Below, piece by piece: positions 36,031 through 43,435 of a stretch of DNA of 64,000 bases; the stretch's first letter is position 1; each line of letters starts with the position of its first letter. Under the pieces are notes generated by a model, which did no database searches, had not been told where the DNA came from, and worked only from the letters and a program-made list of their open reading frames with translations. A program made the position numbers and the translations under genes. This stretch comes from Ignavibacteria bacterium. Lineage in GTDB: Bacteria > Bacteroidota > Ignavibacteria > Tepidaquicellales > Tepidaquicellaceae. The DNA is taken from positions 62,001 to 126,000 of the forward strand of contig JADJYU010000013.1 of the NCBI GenBank assembly GCA_016719565.1, read 5' to 3'.

Positions 36031-37671
36031 TTAATACATATCACCCATACCGCCGCCCATTCCTCCGGGTGGCATCATTGGCGCTTTTTCTTTTTCAGGT
36101 TTCTCTACGATAGTAGCTTCAGTCATAAGCAGAAGTCCTGCTACGGAAGCTGCATTCTCAAGAGCGACTCTTGTTACTTTTGTCGGATCGATAACGCCTG
36201 ATTTCACAAGGTCTTCGTATTCTTCTGTAGCTGCGTTAAATCCGAAATTACCTTTTCCGTCTTTGACTTTGTTGATAACTACTGAACCTTCAAGTCCTGC
36301 ATTATTTACAATTTGTCTGATCGGTTCTTCAATCGCTCTTTTGATAATGGAAATACCTGTCATTATGTCGTGGTTATCGTCGGTTAATTTATCAAGTTTA
36401 TTACCGACTCTTAATAGAGCTACGCCGCCTCCCGGAACAATTCCTTCCTCGACTGCCGCTCTTGTTGCGTGTAAAGCGTCTTCCACTCTTGCTTTCTTTT
36501 CTTTCATTTCAATTTCAGTGGATGCGCCAATCTTCAGAACAGCAACACCGCCGGAAAGTTTTGCAAGTCTTTCCTGTAATTTTTCTTTATCGTAATCAGA
36601 AGTGGTCTTATCGATCTGTGATTTTATTTCATTCACTCTTTTCTTAATGCCTTCTGCATCTCCGGCTCCTTCTACTATTGTCGTATTGTCTTTGTCGATC
36701 ACAACTCTCTTAGCTGTACCAAGATAAGAAACTGTTGCGTTCTCCAGTTTGTAACCCTGTTCTTCGGAGATCACGGTACCTTTTGTAAGGGTTGCAATAT
36801 CTTCAAGCATTGCTTTTCTTCTGTCGCCGAATCCCGGAGCTTTTACTGCGCAGATCTTTAAAGTGCCTCTTAATTTATTGACGACAAGCGTTGCAAGAGC
36901 TTCGCCTTCTACATCTTCTGCAATGATAAGCATGCTTCTGCCTGACTGAGCTGTCTTCTCAAGTATCGGAAGAAGATCTTTCATGGTAGAGATTTTTTTA
37001 TCATGGATCAGAATGTAAGGATCTTCAAGCTCTGTTTCCATTGATTCGGTATCTGTTACAAAGTAAGGAGAAAGATATCCTCTGTCAAACTGCATACCTT
37101 CTACTACATCAACAGTTGTCTCTGTTCCTTTTGCTTCTTCGACTGTGATAACACCGTCTTTACCGACTTTATCCATCGCCTGCGCGATAAGATCACCGAT
37201 GTAAGTATCGTTGTTTGCGGAAATAGAACCGACCTGAGCTATCTCTTTGCTTTCTTTGATCGGCGAGGAAAGATCTTTAAGACCTTTTACAAGTTCCGTA
37301 ACAGCCTTATCAATTCCTCTTTTCAGATCCATTGGATTTGCTCCGCTTGTAACGTGCTTAACACCTTCTCTGTATATTGCCTGTGCAAGAACGGTTGCTG
37401 TAGTAGTACCGTCACCGGCTACATCTGAAGTTTTTGATGCAACTTCTTTCACCATCTGCGCACCCATATTTTCAATCGGATCTTCAAGTTCGATCTCTTT
37501 TGCAACTGTAACGCCGTCTTTAGTAACTGTCGGCGCTCCGAATTTTTTATCAATTACAACATTTCTTCCTTTAGGTCCGAGCGTTACTTTCACTGCGTTT
37601 GCAAGTGTGTCAACGCCTCTCTTTAATGCGGTTCTTGCTTCCGTATCAAAGGTTATTATTTTTGATGACAT
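36031..37671 (-). CDS. groL: Chaperonin GroEL (Hsp60)
   Basis: Group I chaperonin: the ATPase ring that encloses non-native proteins together with GroES. 546 residues of normal length, starting MSSKIITFDTEARTALKRGV. It has VTLGPKGRNVVIDK, the ATP-binding GDGTTTATVLAQAI, TVEEAKGTETTVDVVEGMQ, AVKAPGFGDRRKAML, and the C-terminal Gly-Met-rich tail GGMGGGMGDMY. It forms an operon with groS 65 bp upstream and is expected to be under HrcA control through the CIRCE element at 38086-38112. Confidence 0.98.
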   Translation of the reverse strand: MSSKIITFDTEARTALKRGVDTLANAVKVTLGPKGRNVVIDKKFGAPTVTKDGVTVAKEIELEDPIENMGAQMVKEVASKTSDVAGDGTTTATVLAQAIYREGVKHVTSGANPMDLKRGIDKAVTELVKGLKDLSSPIKESKEIAQVGSISANNDTYIGDLIAQAMDKVGKDGVITVEEAKGTETTVDVVEGMQFDRGYLSPYFVTDTESMETELEDPYILIHDKKISTMKDLLPILEKTAQSGRSMLIIAEDVEGEALATLVVNKLRGTLKICAVKAPGFGDRRKAMLEDIATLTKGTVISEEQGYKLENATVSYLGTAKRVVIDKDNTTIVEGAGDAEGIKKRVNEIKSQIDKTTSDYDKEKLQERLAKLSGGVAVLKIGASTEIEMKEKKARVEDALHATRAAVEEGIVPGGGVALLRVGNKLDKLTDDNHDIMTGISIIKRAIEEPIRQIVNNAGLEGSVVINKVKDGKGNFGFNAATEEYEDLVKSGVIDPTKVTRVALENAASVAGLLLMTEATIVEKPEKEKAPMMPPGGMGGGMGDMY

Positions 37672-37736
37672 ATTCTTTTTATTTTGATTAATTAAAAATT
37701 GTTAATAATTTCCGAAAAAATTCCGCTGAATGTAAT

Positions 37737-38021
37737 TTAGATAATTGCATATACATCTGATTCTCTCATGATCAGATATTCATCACCTTCGATGGTAATT
37801 TCAGTGCCGGAATATTTACCGTAAAGCACTTTGTCTCCGACTTTTAATTCCATTTTAATTTCTTTTCCGTCATCGGTGATCTTTCCTTTTCCAACAGCTA
37901 CGATCTCGCCTTTCATCGCCTTCTCTTTTGCTGTATCAGGAATGATAAGCCCGGAAGCGGTTTTTTCTTCTGCATCCGCCGGCTTTACGATAATTCTATC
38001 GCTTAATGGTTTGATGTTCAT
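37737..38021 (-). CDS. groS: Co-chaperonin GroES
   Basis: 94-residue lid of the GroEL-GroES chamber, starting MNIKPLSDRIIVKPADAEEKTASGLIIPD. The mobile loop (EEKTASGLIIPDTAKEK) and the roof-loop and beta-barrel segments (GDKVLYGKYSGTEI, GDEYLIMRESDVYAII) are intact. It is the first gene of the groESL operon, preceded by the CIRCE operator. Confidence 0.98.
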   Translation of the reverse strand: MNIKPLSDRIIVKPADAEEKTASGLIIPDTAKEKAMKGEIVAVGKGKITDDGKEIKMELKVGDKVLYGKYSGTEITIEGDEYLIMRESDVYAII

Positions 38022-38085
38022 TTTTTTTCCTTTCTTAAGTTATTGTTTAGAAAACGCTTTGATTTTTAAGTTTTACTGTTTCGTA

Positions 38086-38112
38086 TTAGCAGTCTGTCTT
38101 TAAGAGTGCTAA
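38086..38112 (-). promoter_or_regulatory. CIRCE operator (HrcA-binding site) of groESL
   Basis: TTAGCAGTC, nine bases, GAGTGCTAA: the classical CIRCE inverted repeat with one mismatch in the left arm (consensus TTAGCACTC). It lies 65 bp upstream of the groS start, the usual position for HrcA repression of a heat-shock operon. HrcA itself is not in the window. Confidence 0.92.
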
Positions 38113-38239
38113 TATAATAATGTTAATCTGAGAATTCAAGTCAGAGATCTGAACATATGTAAAAAAAATTATAAAACGGTAAATTTTTAATGAAAATTTA
38201 GAAAGCTGAAATTAAGAATTGCATATCTTTAGTCAAGTT

Positions 38240-38900
38240 ATAGACTAAACGTTAAAAGTCCCGAAACTTTAAAAAATTAAATGCTGCAGACGAAAGTAGA
38301 CGCTGATCATTAAAGCGGAGACTTTTATCCTTCAAGTAAAGGGAGTAAACTTTCAAAGAAGACTCTAAGAATTAAATCAGAGACTATTATCTCTTGAAAG
38401 AAGACTCTTAACAGTAAATCAGAGTCTCTAAACTTTTGAAAGAAGTTACTTAACTTTAGACCGGAGACATTTCAGCTTTCAAGCAAAGACTTTCAGGTTA
38501 CAAGCGGAGACTTTTTACTTTAAAAAATAAATTCTTAACATATAAAAGTAGACTCTTAGCGTCCAAAAAAAGTCAATTAGCATCAATACAAAGACAGTTG
38601 ACATCAAAACAAAGACAGCTAACATCCAAACACAGAATTGAATCAGTTGAGCAGAAAAGATCCGCAGTTGGTAGAAATATTGCGGAAGTTGGTCAAAGTT
38701 GTGCACGAGTTGATCAGAGTCTGTACCACCTTGATCAAAGATTCGCAACAGTGAATCTAAACCGTGAAGCAGTTGGTCAAAGTCGTGCAACAGTGAGTCG
38801 AAACTCTGCAACAGTGAGTCGAAACTCTGCAACAGTTGGTCGAAACCCTGCTTAAGTTGGTCGGAATCCTGATTCAGTGGATCATAACCGGGAATGAATG
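38240..38900. repeat. Degenerate 21-bp-period repeat tract
   Basis: A long tract of imperfect 21-bp units. In 38340-38520 the plus strand shows GACTCTTAACAGTAAATCAGA-like units at 21-bp steps. In 38570-38640 the units read like CAAAGACAGTTGACATCAAAA. In 38690-38870 they read like GTCGAAACTCTGCAACAGTGA, with two perfect neighbouring copies near 38785-38830. The period is a multiple of three, but the unit sequence changes along the tract. It could be a decayed repeat-protein gene or a non-coding minisatellite. See also 13810-14050. Confidence 0.75.
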
Positions 38901-38964
38901 TATCAATGCCGCGCGTTTTTATATTTAAACAATAAAACCGCAGATTTAAAACGTTTTGCAGCAT
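38515..38964 (-). CDS. Doubtful open frame within the 21-bp repeat tract
   Basis: 149 codons without a stop, whose whole length shows a seven-residue period: FDQLLQS, FDSLLQS, FDSLLHD, FDQLLHG, and in the last third STVFVLM, LIDFFWT, LRVYFYM. The first part would be an amphipathic heptad helix and the last part a hydrophobic one. There is no ribosome binding site of note, and the frame can be explained simply by the 21-bp repeat. I list it because it is open, but I doubt it is a gene. Confidence 0.25.
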   Translation of the reverse strand: MLQNVLNLRFYCLNIKTRGIDTFIPGYDPLNQDSDQLKQGFDQLLQSFDSLLQSFDSLLHDFDQLLHGLDSLLRIFDQGGTDSDQLVHNFDQLPQYFYQLRIFSAQLIQFCVWMLAVFVLMSTVFVLMLIDFFWTLRVYFYMLRIYFLK

Positions 38965-39124
38965 TATTAATAAATGGAAATAAACAGAATAATAAAGATC
39001 AAAAATTCAGAGAGATTTTAAGATCAAACTGTTTCAGAACAATCCTGATCCGTTCAATTCGTTACTTGAGAATTAATTAATCCGTCAGGGATGATTTGGA
39101 TTCACAAAAAAAAATACAAGTATC

Positions 39125-39258
39125 GTAGTCGCAGGCTTCAGCCTGCGGGAAATAAAACGGCAGATTATATGAAATTACTATTGAAATATTTTTTGAAAAA
39201 TTTGCTGATTCGAATAAATAATTAAAAATTTTTTCCGCAACCTGAAGGTTGCGGCTAC
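39125..39258. repeat. Inverted pair of REP-like palindromes with GTAG heads
   Basis: Left unit 39125-39148: GTAG then CGCAGGC..GCCTGCG. Right unit 39236-39258: CCGCAACC..GGTTGCGG then CTAC, which is GTAG on the minus strand. A GTAG tetranucleotide beside an imperfect palindrome is the hallmark of REP sequences mobilised by REP-associated tyrosine transposases (RAYT). The two units are inverted and span 134 bp. No RAYT gene is in the window. Confidence 0.78.
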
Positions 39259-39408
39259 GTGCACAGTACACCGCAGAGTCAGAAGAATTTTCATACGCTG
39301 AGTCCTCACGGGAGATATTTTTTTAAACGGAAGTACATCTGAAGAAATATTTGTCTGCATCTAAAGTGTTTAAATAAGACTGCAACAGTAACTTACAGAA
39401 TCCCCTCA

Positions 39409-39436
39409 TTCCCCCCTTTTGAAAAAAAGGGGGGAA
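39409..39436 (+). repeat. G/C-run palindrome upstream of the cco cluster
   Basis: TTCCCCCCTTTT, a single G, then AAAAAAAGGGGGGAA: two near-complementary arms forming a strong hairpin about 50 bp before the FNR-like site. There is no T-run after it, so terminator function is doubtful. A rest of a repeat element is possible. Confidence 0.55.
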
Positions 39437-39487
39437 GCCCGGAGCTTTTTTAAGTGAAGAGGAAATATTTTATTTAAATGCAGTTTT

Positions 39488-39501
39488 ATGATTTAAATCA
39501 T
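39488..39501 (+). promoter_or_regulatory. FNR/CRP-like palindrome upstream of ccoI
   Basis: ATGATTTAAATCAT, a perfect palindrome whose TGAT-N4-ATCA core equals the FNR consensus core (TTGAT-N4-ATCAA). It lies 42 bp before the ccoI ATG. The Crp/Fnr gene at the far end of the cluster is a natural candidate for its ligand. Binding is inferred. Confidence 0.6.
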
Positions 39502-39542
39502 AGAATGAGTTTAATATTCGCTATATCTTGACACAGGATAAA

Positions 39543-42008
39543 ATGCCAAAAGTAAAAGAAAAAAATATTGCCGAAAAATGTTATCACTGCGGTGAGGATT
39601 GTAAGAATTCCGGAATAACATCTGAGGAAAAGAATTTCTGCTGTGAGGGCTGTAAAGCTGTGTATGAAATTCTCAAGGGAAATGATCTTTGCTCCTATTA
39701 TACTAATAATACTAAGGATAAAAATTCAGGGACGAAGCTTTCCGATGTTAAGTTTGAAAATAAATTTGAATATCTTAAAGACAATGACATTCAGAATAAG
39801 CTGCTTGATTTCAGGAATAAGAAAATCTCAAAAGTCACTTTCATTATTCCGTCCATACACTGCAGCTCGTGTATATGGCTTCTTGAAAAACTTTATAAAC
39901 TCAATCCGGCCATTAAATCTTCCATAGTCGATTTTCCTAAGAAGTCCGTTACTATTGTTTTCGATCATTCTGCTGTTTCTCTGAAAGATGTAGTTGTATT
40001 AATTTCTTCGATCGGATATGAACCGCATATCTCTCTTGAAAAAAATGATGATCAGATAAAGAAGGATGAATTTAAAAATAAAGACCTTACACTAAAGATC
40101 GGCATTGCAGGTTTTTGTCTTGGTAATATTATGCTGCTTAGTTTCCCCGAATATTTATCAGCCGGAGCAGAGATCGATCCGCAGCTAAAAACTATTTTTA
40201 ATTATCTTAATATATTACTTTCACTACCTGTATTCTTTTACTCAGCTTCGGATTATTTTATCTCAGCATGGAAAGCGGTTAAGAAAAATTATATCAACAT
40301 AGATTTTCCAATATCACTTGGTCTTATAGCTTTGTTCGTAAGAAGTCTGTATGAAATTATTCTGTTCAATAATGCAGGATACATCGACTCGCTTGCAGGT
40401 CTGATCTTTTTATTATTACTCGGTAAGCTTTTCCAGAGCAAGACTTATCAGACACTGAATTTCGAAAGAGATTACAAATCTTATTTTCCCGTTTCAGTTA
40501 CGGTTTTAAAAAACGGAAACGAGATAAGTATTCCGGTTGCAAAGCTGGAGACAGGAGAGAGGATCTTAATAAGGAACGGAGAGATTATTCCCGCTGACTC
40601 TATTCTTTTCAGCGGCACTGCGAATATAGATTACAGTTTCGTAACGGGAGAATCAATGCCGGAGCAGAAAGTTCTTGGTGAAATCATATACGCCGGAGGA
40701 AGACATTTCGGCAGCGCAATCGAACTTGAAGTTATAAAAACTGTTTCGCAGAGCTATCTCACACAGCTCTGGAATAATGATGCGTTTAAGAAAACTCAGA
40801 TATCAAATCTTCAAAATCTCACTGACAAAGTGAGTATATATTTTACAGTAATTATTCTCGCAATAGCTTTCGGCTCAGGATTATTCTGGCTGCGGGAAGA
40901 TGTTAATAAAGCCATCGATGCATTTACAACTGTCCTTATAATTGCATGTCCGTGCGCATTCGCTCTGACCACGCCTTTTGCGTTCGGATATACTCTCAGA
41001 ATTTTCGGCAGAAATAAATTTTATCTTAAGAAGGGAAGCGTTATCGAAGACCTTTCTAATATAAATACTGTCGTATTTGATAAGACAGGCACTATTACCG
41101 ATTCGGGAAATATATCCGTCAAGTTTTTCGGCAGTAAACTTTCGCACACGGAGCTTTGTCTTGTAAAAACTCTTGTGAGAAATTCTTCCCATCCTCTCAG
41201 CAGAAAAATTTTCGAATCAATCTCAGCGGAAGACTGCAGTGATGATCTCGAAGTTACAGATTTTGACGAATCAATAAGCGACGGCATATCAGGAATTGTC
41301 AGCGGTATTCCGGTCAAAGTCGGTAATATAAAATATCTTCTGAAAGACCTCGACTGCTCTTATTATGAAAGAAGTCATGAGTTTATAAAAAATCCTTTCT
41401 CGACAAACGTATTTATATCGATCAATAATTTTATAAAAGGTTATTATTCATTCAGAAACATTTACCGCACCGGTATAGAAAATGCGGTTGATGATCTTTC
41501 AGAAGATTATGATCTTGCCGTGATAACAGGTGACAATAATTCCGAAAGGGATAATCTTCTTAAGATCTTCGGAAGCTCCGCAAAACTTTTATTCAATCAG
41601 AAGCCGCAGGATAAACTGAATTTTATAAAAGATATTCAGTCGGATTCTGCAAAGGTACTGATGATAGGGGACGGTCTGAATGACGCAGGAGCATTAAAGC
41701 AAAGTGAGGTCGGAATATCAGTCTCGGAAAATATTACAAACTTCCTGCCGTCATGCGATGCGATCATTGACGCAGGTGAGATCTCGAAAATAGGGAAGTT
41801 CATCAGATTCTCAAAAACAACAATGAACATAATCCGCGCAAGTTTTGTGATCTCTTTTATTTACAACATTATCGGATTATATCTTGCCGCGCAGGGAACG
41901 TTCTCACCGCTGGTCGCAGCTGTACTTATGCCGTTTAATTCTATCTCAATTATTGTGATAATATTTCTGATGACGAATTTCTTCGCGAAAAGGAAAGGTC
42001 TGATATGA
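39543..42008 (+). CDS. ccoI: Cu(+)-transporting P1B-type ATPase for cbb3 oxidase (CcoI/FixI)
   Basis: Heavy-metal P-type ATPase that supplies copper for assembly of cbb3 oxidase. From the ATG at 39543 it has 821 residues (an upstream TTG adds only five codons). The N-terminus holds cysteine-rich CYHCGEDC and CCEGC, typical of the CcoI N-terminal metal domain. An HMA-like domain with HCSSC (Cys107, Cys110) follows. Further on are the TGES phosphatase motif, the CPC transmembrane metal site (IIACPCAFALTTPFA, about residue 469), DKTGT (about 512), the conserved HP of SSHPLS, and GDGLNDAGALKQSEVGIS. It is the first gene of the cbb3 cluster, with the FNR-like site just upstream, and overlaps ccoS by four bases. 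Confidence 0.94.
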   Translation: MPKVKEKNIAEKCYHCGEDCKNSGITSEEKNFCCEGCKAVYEILKGNDLCSYYTNNTKDKNSGTKLSDVKFENKFEYLKDNDIQNKLLDFRNKKISKVTFIIPSIHCSSCIWLLEKLYKLNPAIKSSIVDFPKKSVTIVFDHSAVSLKDVVVLISSIGYEPHISLEKNDDQIKKDEFKNKDLTLKIGIAGFCLGNIMLLSFPEYLSAGAEIDPQLKTIFNYLNILLSLPVFFYSASDYFISAWKAVKKNYINIDFPISLGLIALFVRSLYEIILFNNAGYIDSLAGLIFLLLLGKLFQSKTYQTLNFERDYKSYFPVSVTVLKNGNEISIPVAKLETGERILIRNGEIIPADSILFSGTANIDYSFVTGESMPEQKVLGEIIYAGGRHFGSAIELEVIKTVSQSYLTQLWNNDAFKKTQISNLQNLTDKVSIYFTVIILAIAFGSGLFWLREDVNKAIDAFTTVLIIACPCAFALTTPFAFGYTLRIFGRNKFYLKKGSVIEDLSNINTVVFDKTGTITDSGNISVKFFGSKLSHTELCLVKTLVRNSSHPLSRKIFESISAEDCSDDLEVTDFDESISDGISGIVSGIPVKVGNIKYLLKDLDCSYYERSHEFIKNPFSTNVFISINNFIKGYYSFRNIYRTGIENAVDDLSEDYDLAVITGDNNSERDNLLKIFGSSAKLLFNQKPQDKLNFIKDIQSDSAKVLMIGDGLNDAGALKQSEVGISVSENITNFLPSCDAIIDAGEISKIGKFIRFSKTTMNIIRASFVISFIYNIIGLYLAAQGTFSPLVAAVLMPFNSISIIVIIFLMTNFFAKRKGLI

Positions 42009-42202
42009 GCGCTATAATTATTCTGATTTGTGTAAGTCTTACGGTAGCGATAATTTTTCTTATCGCATTTATATGGTCTGTAAGTACCGGACAATATAAA
42101 GATAAATACACGCCTTCGGTCAGAATGCTTTTTGAAGATAATGAAATTCCGGAAGACCTGAAAAATGATAATGGTGACAGAAAAAAAATTAAAAAATTAT
42201 AA
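42005..42202 (+). CDS. ccoS: cbb3-type oxidase assembly protein CcoS
   Basis: 65-residue single-pass membrane protein (SAIIILICVSLTVAIIFLIAFIWSV) followed by the family's short cytoplasmic part, SGQYKDKY-type, with a charged C-terminus. CcoS is needed for cofactor insertion into CcoN. The ATG overlaps the ccoI stop by four bases, the usual ccoIS coupling. Confidence 0.9.
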   Translation: MSAIIILICVSLTVAIIFLIAFIWSVSTGQYKDKYTPSVRMLFEDNEIPEDLKNDNGDRKKIKKL

Positions 42203-42210
42203 TTTACGGC

Positions 42211-43413
42211 ATGAAAAAATTTGACCCGAGCGCCGCAATAAATGAATATCTTGTCTTTGGAGAATTTGGAGATGTCAATCCATCCATCACAGATTCATCT
42301 ACATATACATTTCAGAATCCGGGAAAGATGGATGAACTATTTGATCATGAAATCGAAGGATGTTTTCTTTACTCGCGGCACTGGAATCCTATAAATAAAT
42401 ATTTGTCAAATGCATTGTCAAAGATGGAAGATACTGAATCCGCGCAGGTCACATCTTCCGGAATGGCGGCAATAAGCTCGGCTATTCTTGAGATCTGTTC
42501 AACCGGGGATGAGATCATTTCAGGAAGAACAATTTACGGCGGTACATACGCTCTGTTCAAAAATTTTCTGCCGAAGCTCGGGATCACGGTAAAATTTATT
42601 GACATACATGATCACAGTCTTATCGAAAAATCGATAACGGATAAAACGAAAATAATTTACGCTGAATCTATAAGCAATCCTTTGCTTGAAGTAACAGACA
42701 TTCCCGCTATTAGTAAAATTTCGAAAAAGCACGGATTGAAATTTATTATTGATAATACATTCAGTCCGATGATAATATCTCCGGTGCGGCTCGGCGCTGA
42801 TATCACAGTTCACAGTATGACTAAATTCATAAACGGTACAAGTGACTGCGTAGCGGGATGTATTTGTTCTTCACATGATTTTATTGCAGGTCTTGTCGAT
42901 ATTAATTCAGGCGCAACAATGCTTCTCGGTCCGGTGCTCGACAGTTTCAGAGCAGCGAGCATTTTAAAAAATCTGCACAGTCTGCATATCAGAATTAAAA
43001 AGCACGGTGAGAACGCTCTCTTTCTCGCGGAAGAATTTGAAAAGCTGGGACTTAAAGTATTTTATCCCGGATTAAGATCAAACAAACACTTTGAATTATA
43101 TGACTCGATAAGAAATGAAGGATTCGGTTACGGCGGTATGATCGCAGTTGACGCAGGCAGTTATGAAAATGCATGCGGCCTGATGACGAGGATGCAGGAA
43201 GAAAAGGTCGGCTACCTTGCGGTAAGTCTTGGTTACTTTAAGACATTATTCAGTTCGCCCGGTCACAGTACATCTTCCGAGATCCCCGAAGAGGAGCAGT
43301 TAAAGATCGGACTTAATAAAGGACTTGTAAGATTTTCAATTGGTCTTGATAATGATATTGTCCCGGCATTTGAAAAGATCAAAAAATGCATGAAAGAATT
43401 TAATTTAATATAA
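42211..43413 (+). CDS. PLP-dependent Cys/Met metabolism enzyme (gamma-lyase/synthase type)
   Basis: 400 residues of the Cys/Met metabolism PLP family (methionine gamma-lyase, cystathionine gamma-synthase and relatives). It shows YSRHWNPINKYLSNAL for the Tyr and Arg that contact PLP phosphate, SSGMAAISSAILEI, SGRTIYGGTYALFKNFLPKLGI, IIDNTFSPMIISPVRLGADI, the PLP lysine in HSMTKFINGTSDCVAGCI, and the C-terminal GLVRFSIGLDN. The substrate cannot be told from sequence. It lies inside the cbb3 cluster, eight bases after ccoS and 22 bases before ccoNO on the same strand, so it is probably in the same operon. That position is unusual. Confidence 0.88.
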   Translation: MKKFDPSAAINEYLVFGEFGDVNPSITDSSTYTFQNPGKMDELFDHEIEGCFLYSRHWNPINKYLSNALSKMEDTESAQVTSSGMAAISSAILEICSTGDEIISGRTIYGGTYALFKNFLPKLGITVKFIDIHDHSLIEKSITDKTKIIYAESISNPLLEVTDIPAISKISKKHGLKFIIDNTFSPMIISPVRLGADITVHSMTKFINGTSDCVAGCICSSHDFIAGLVDINSGATMLLGPVLDSFRAASILKNLHSLHIRIKKHGENALFLAEEFEKLGLKVFYPGLRSNKHFELYDSIRNEGFGYGGMIAVDAGSYENACGLMTRMQEEKVGYLAVSLGYFKTLFSSPGHSTSSEIPEEEQLKIGLNKGLVRFSIGLDNDIVPAFEKIKKCMKEFNLI

Positions 43414-43435
43414 AATAAAAACGGAGATTTAAAAA

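Noticed and set aside
37247..37687. 146-codon plus-strand frame inside groL
   Set aside because: It is antisense to a highly conserved gene; its openness follows from groL codon use.
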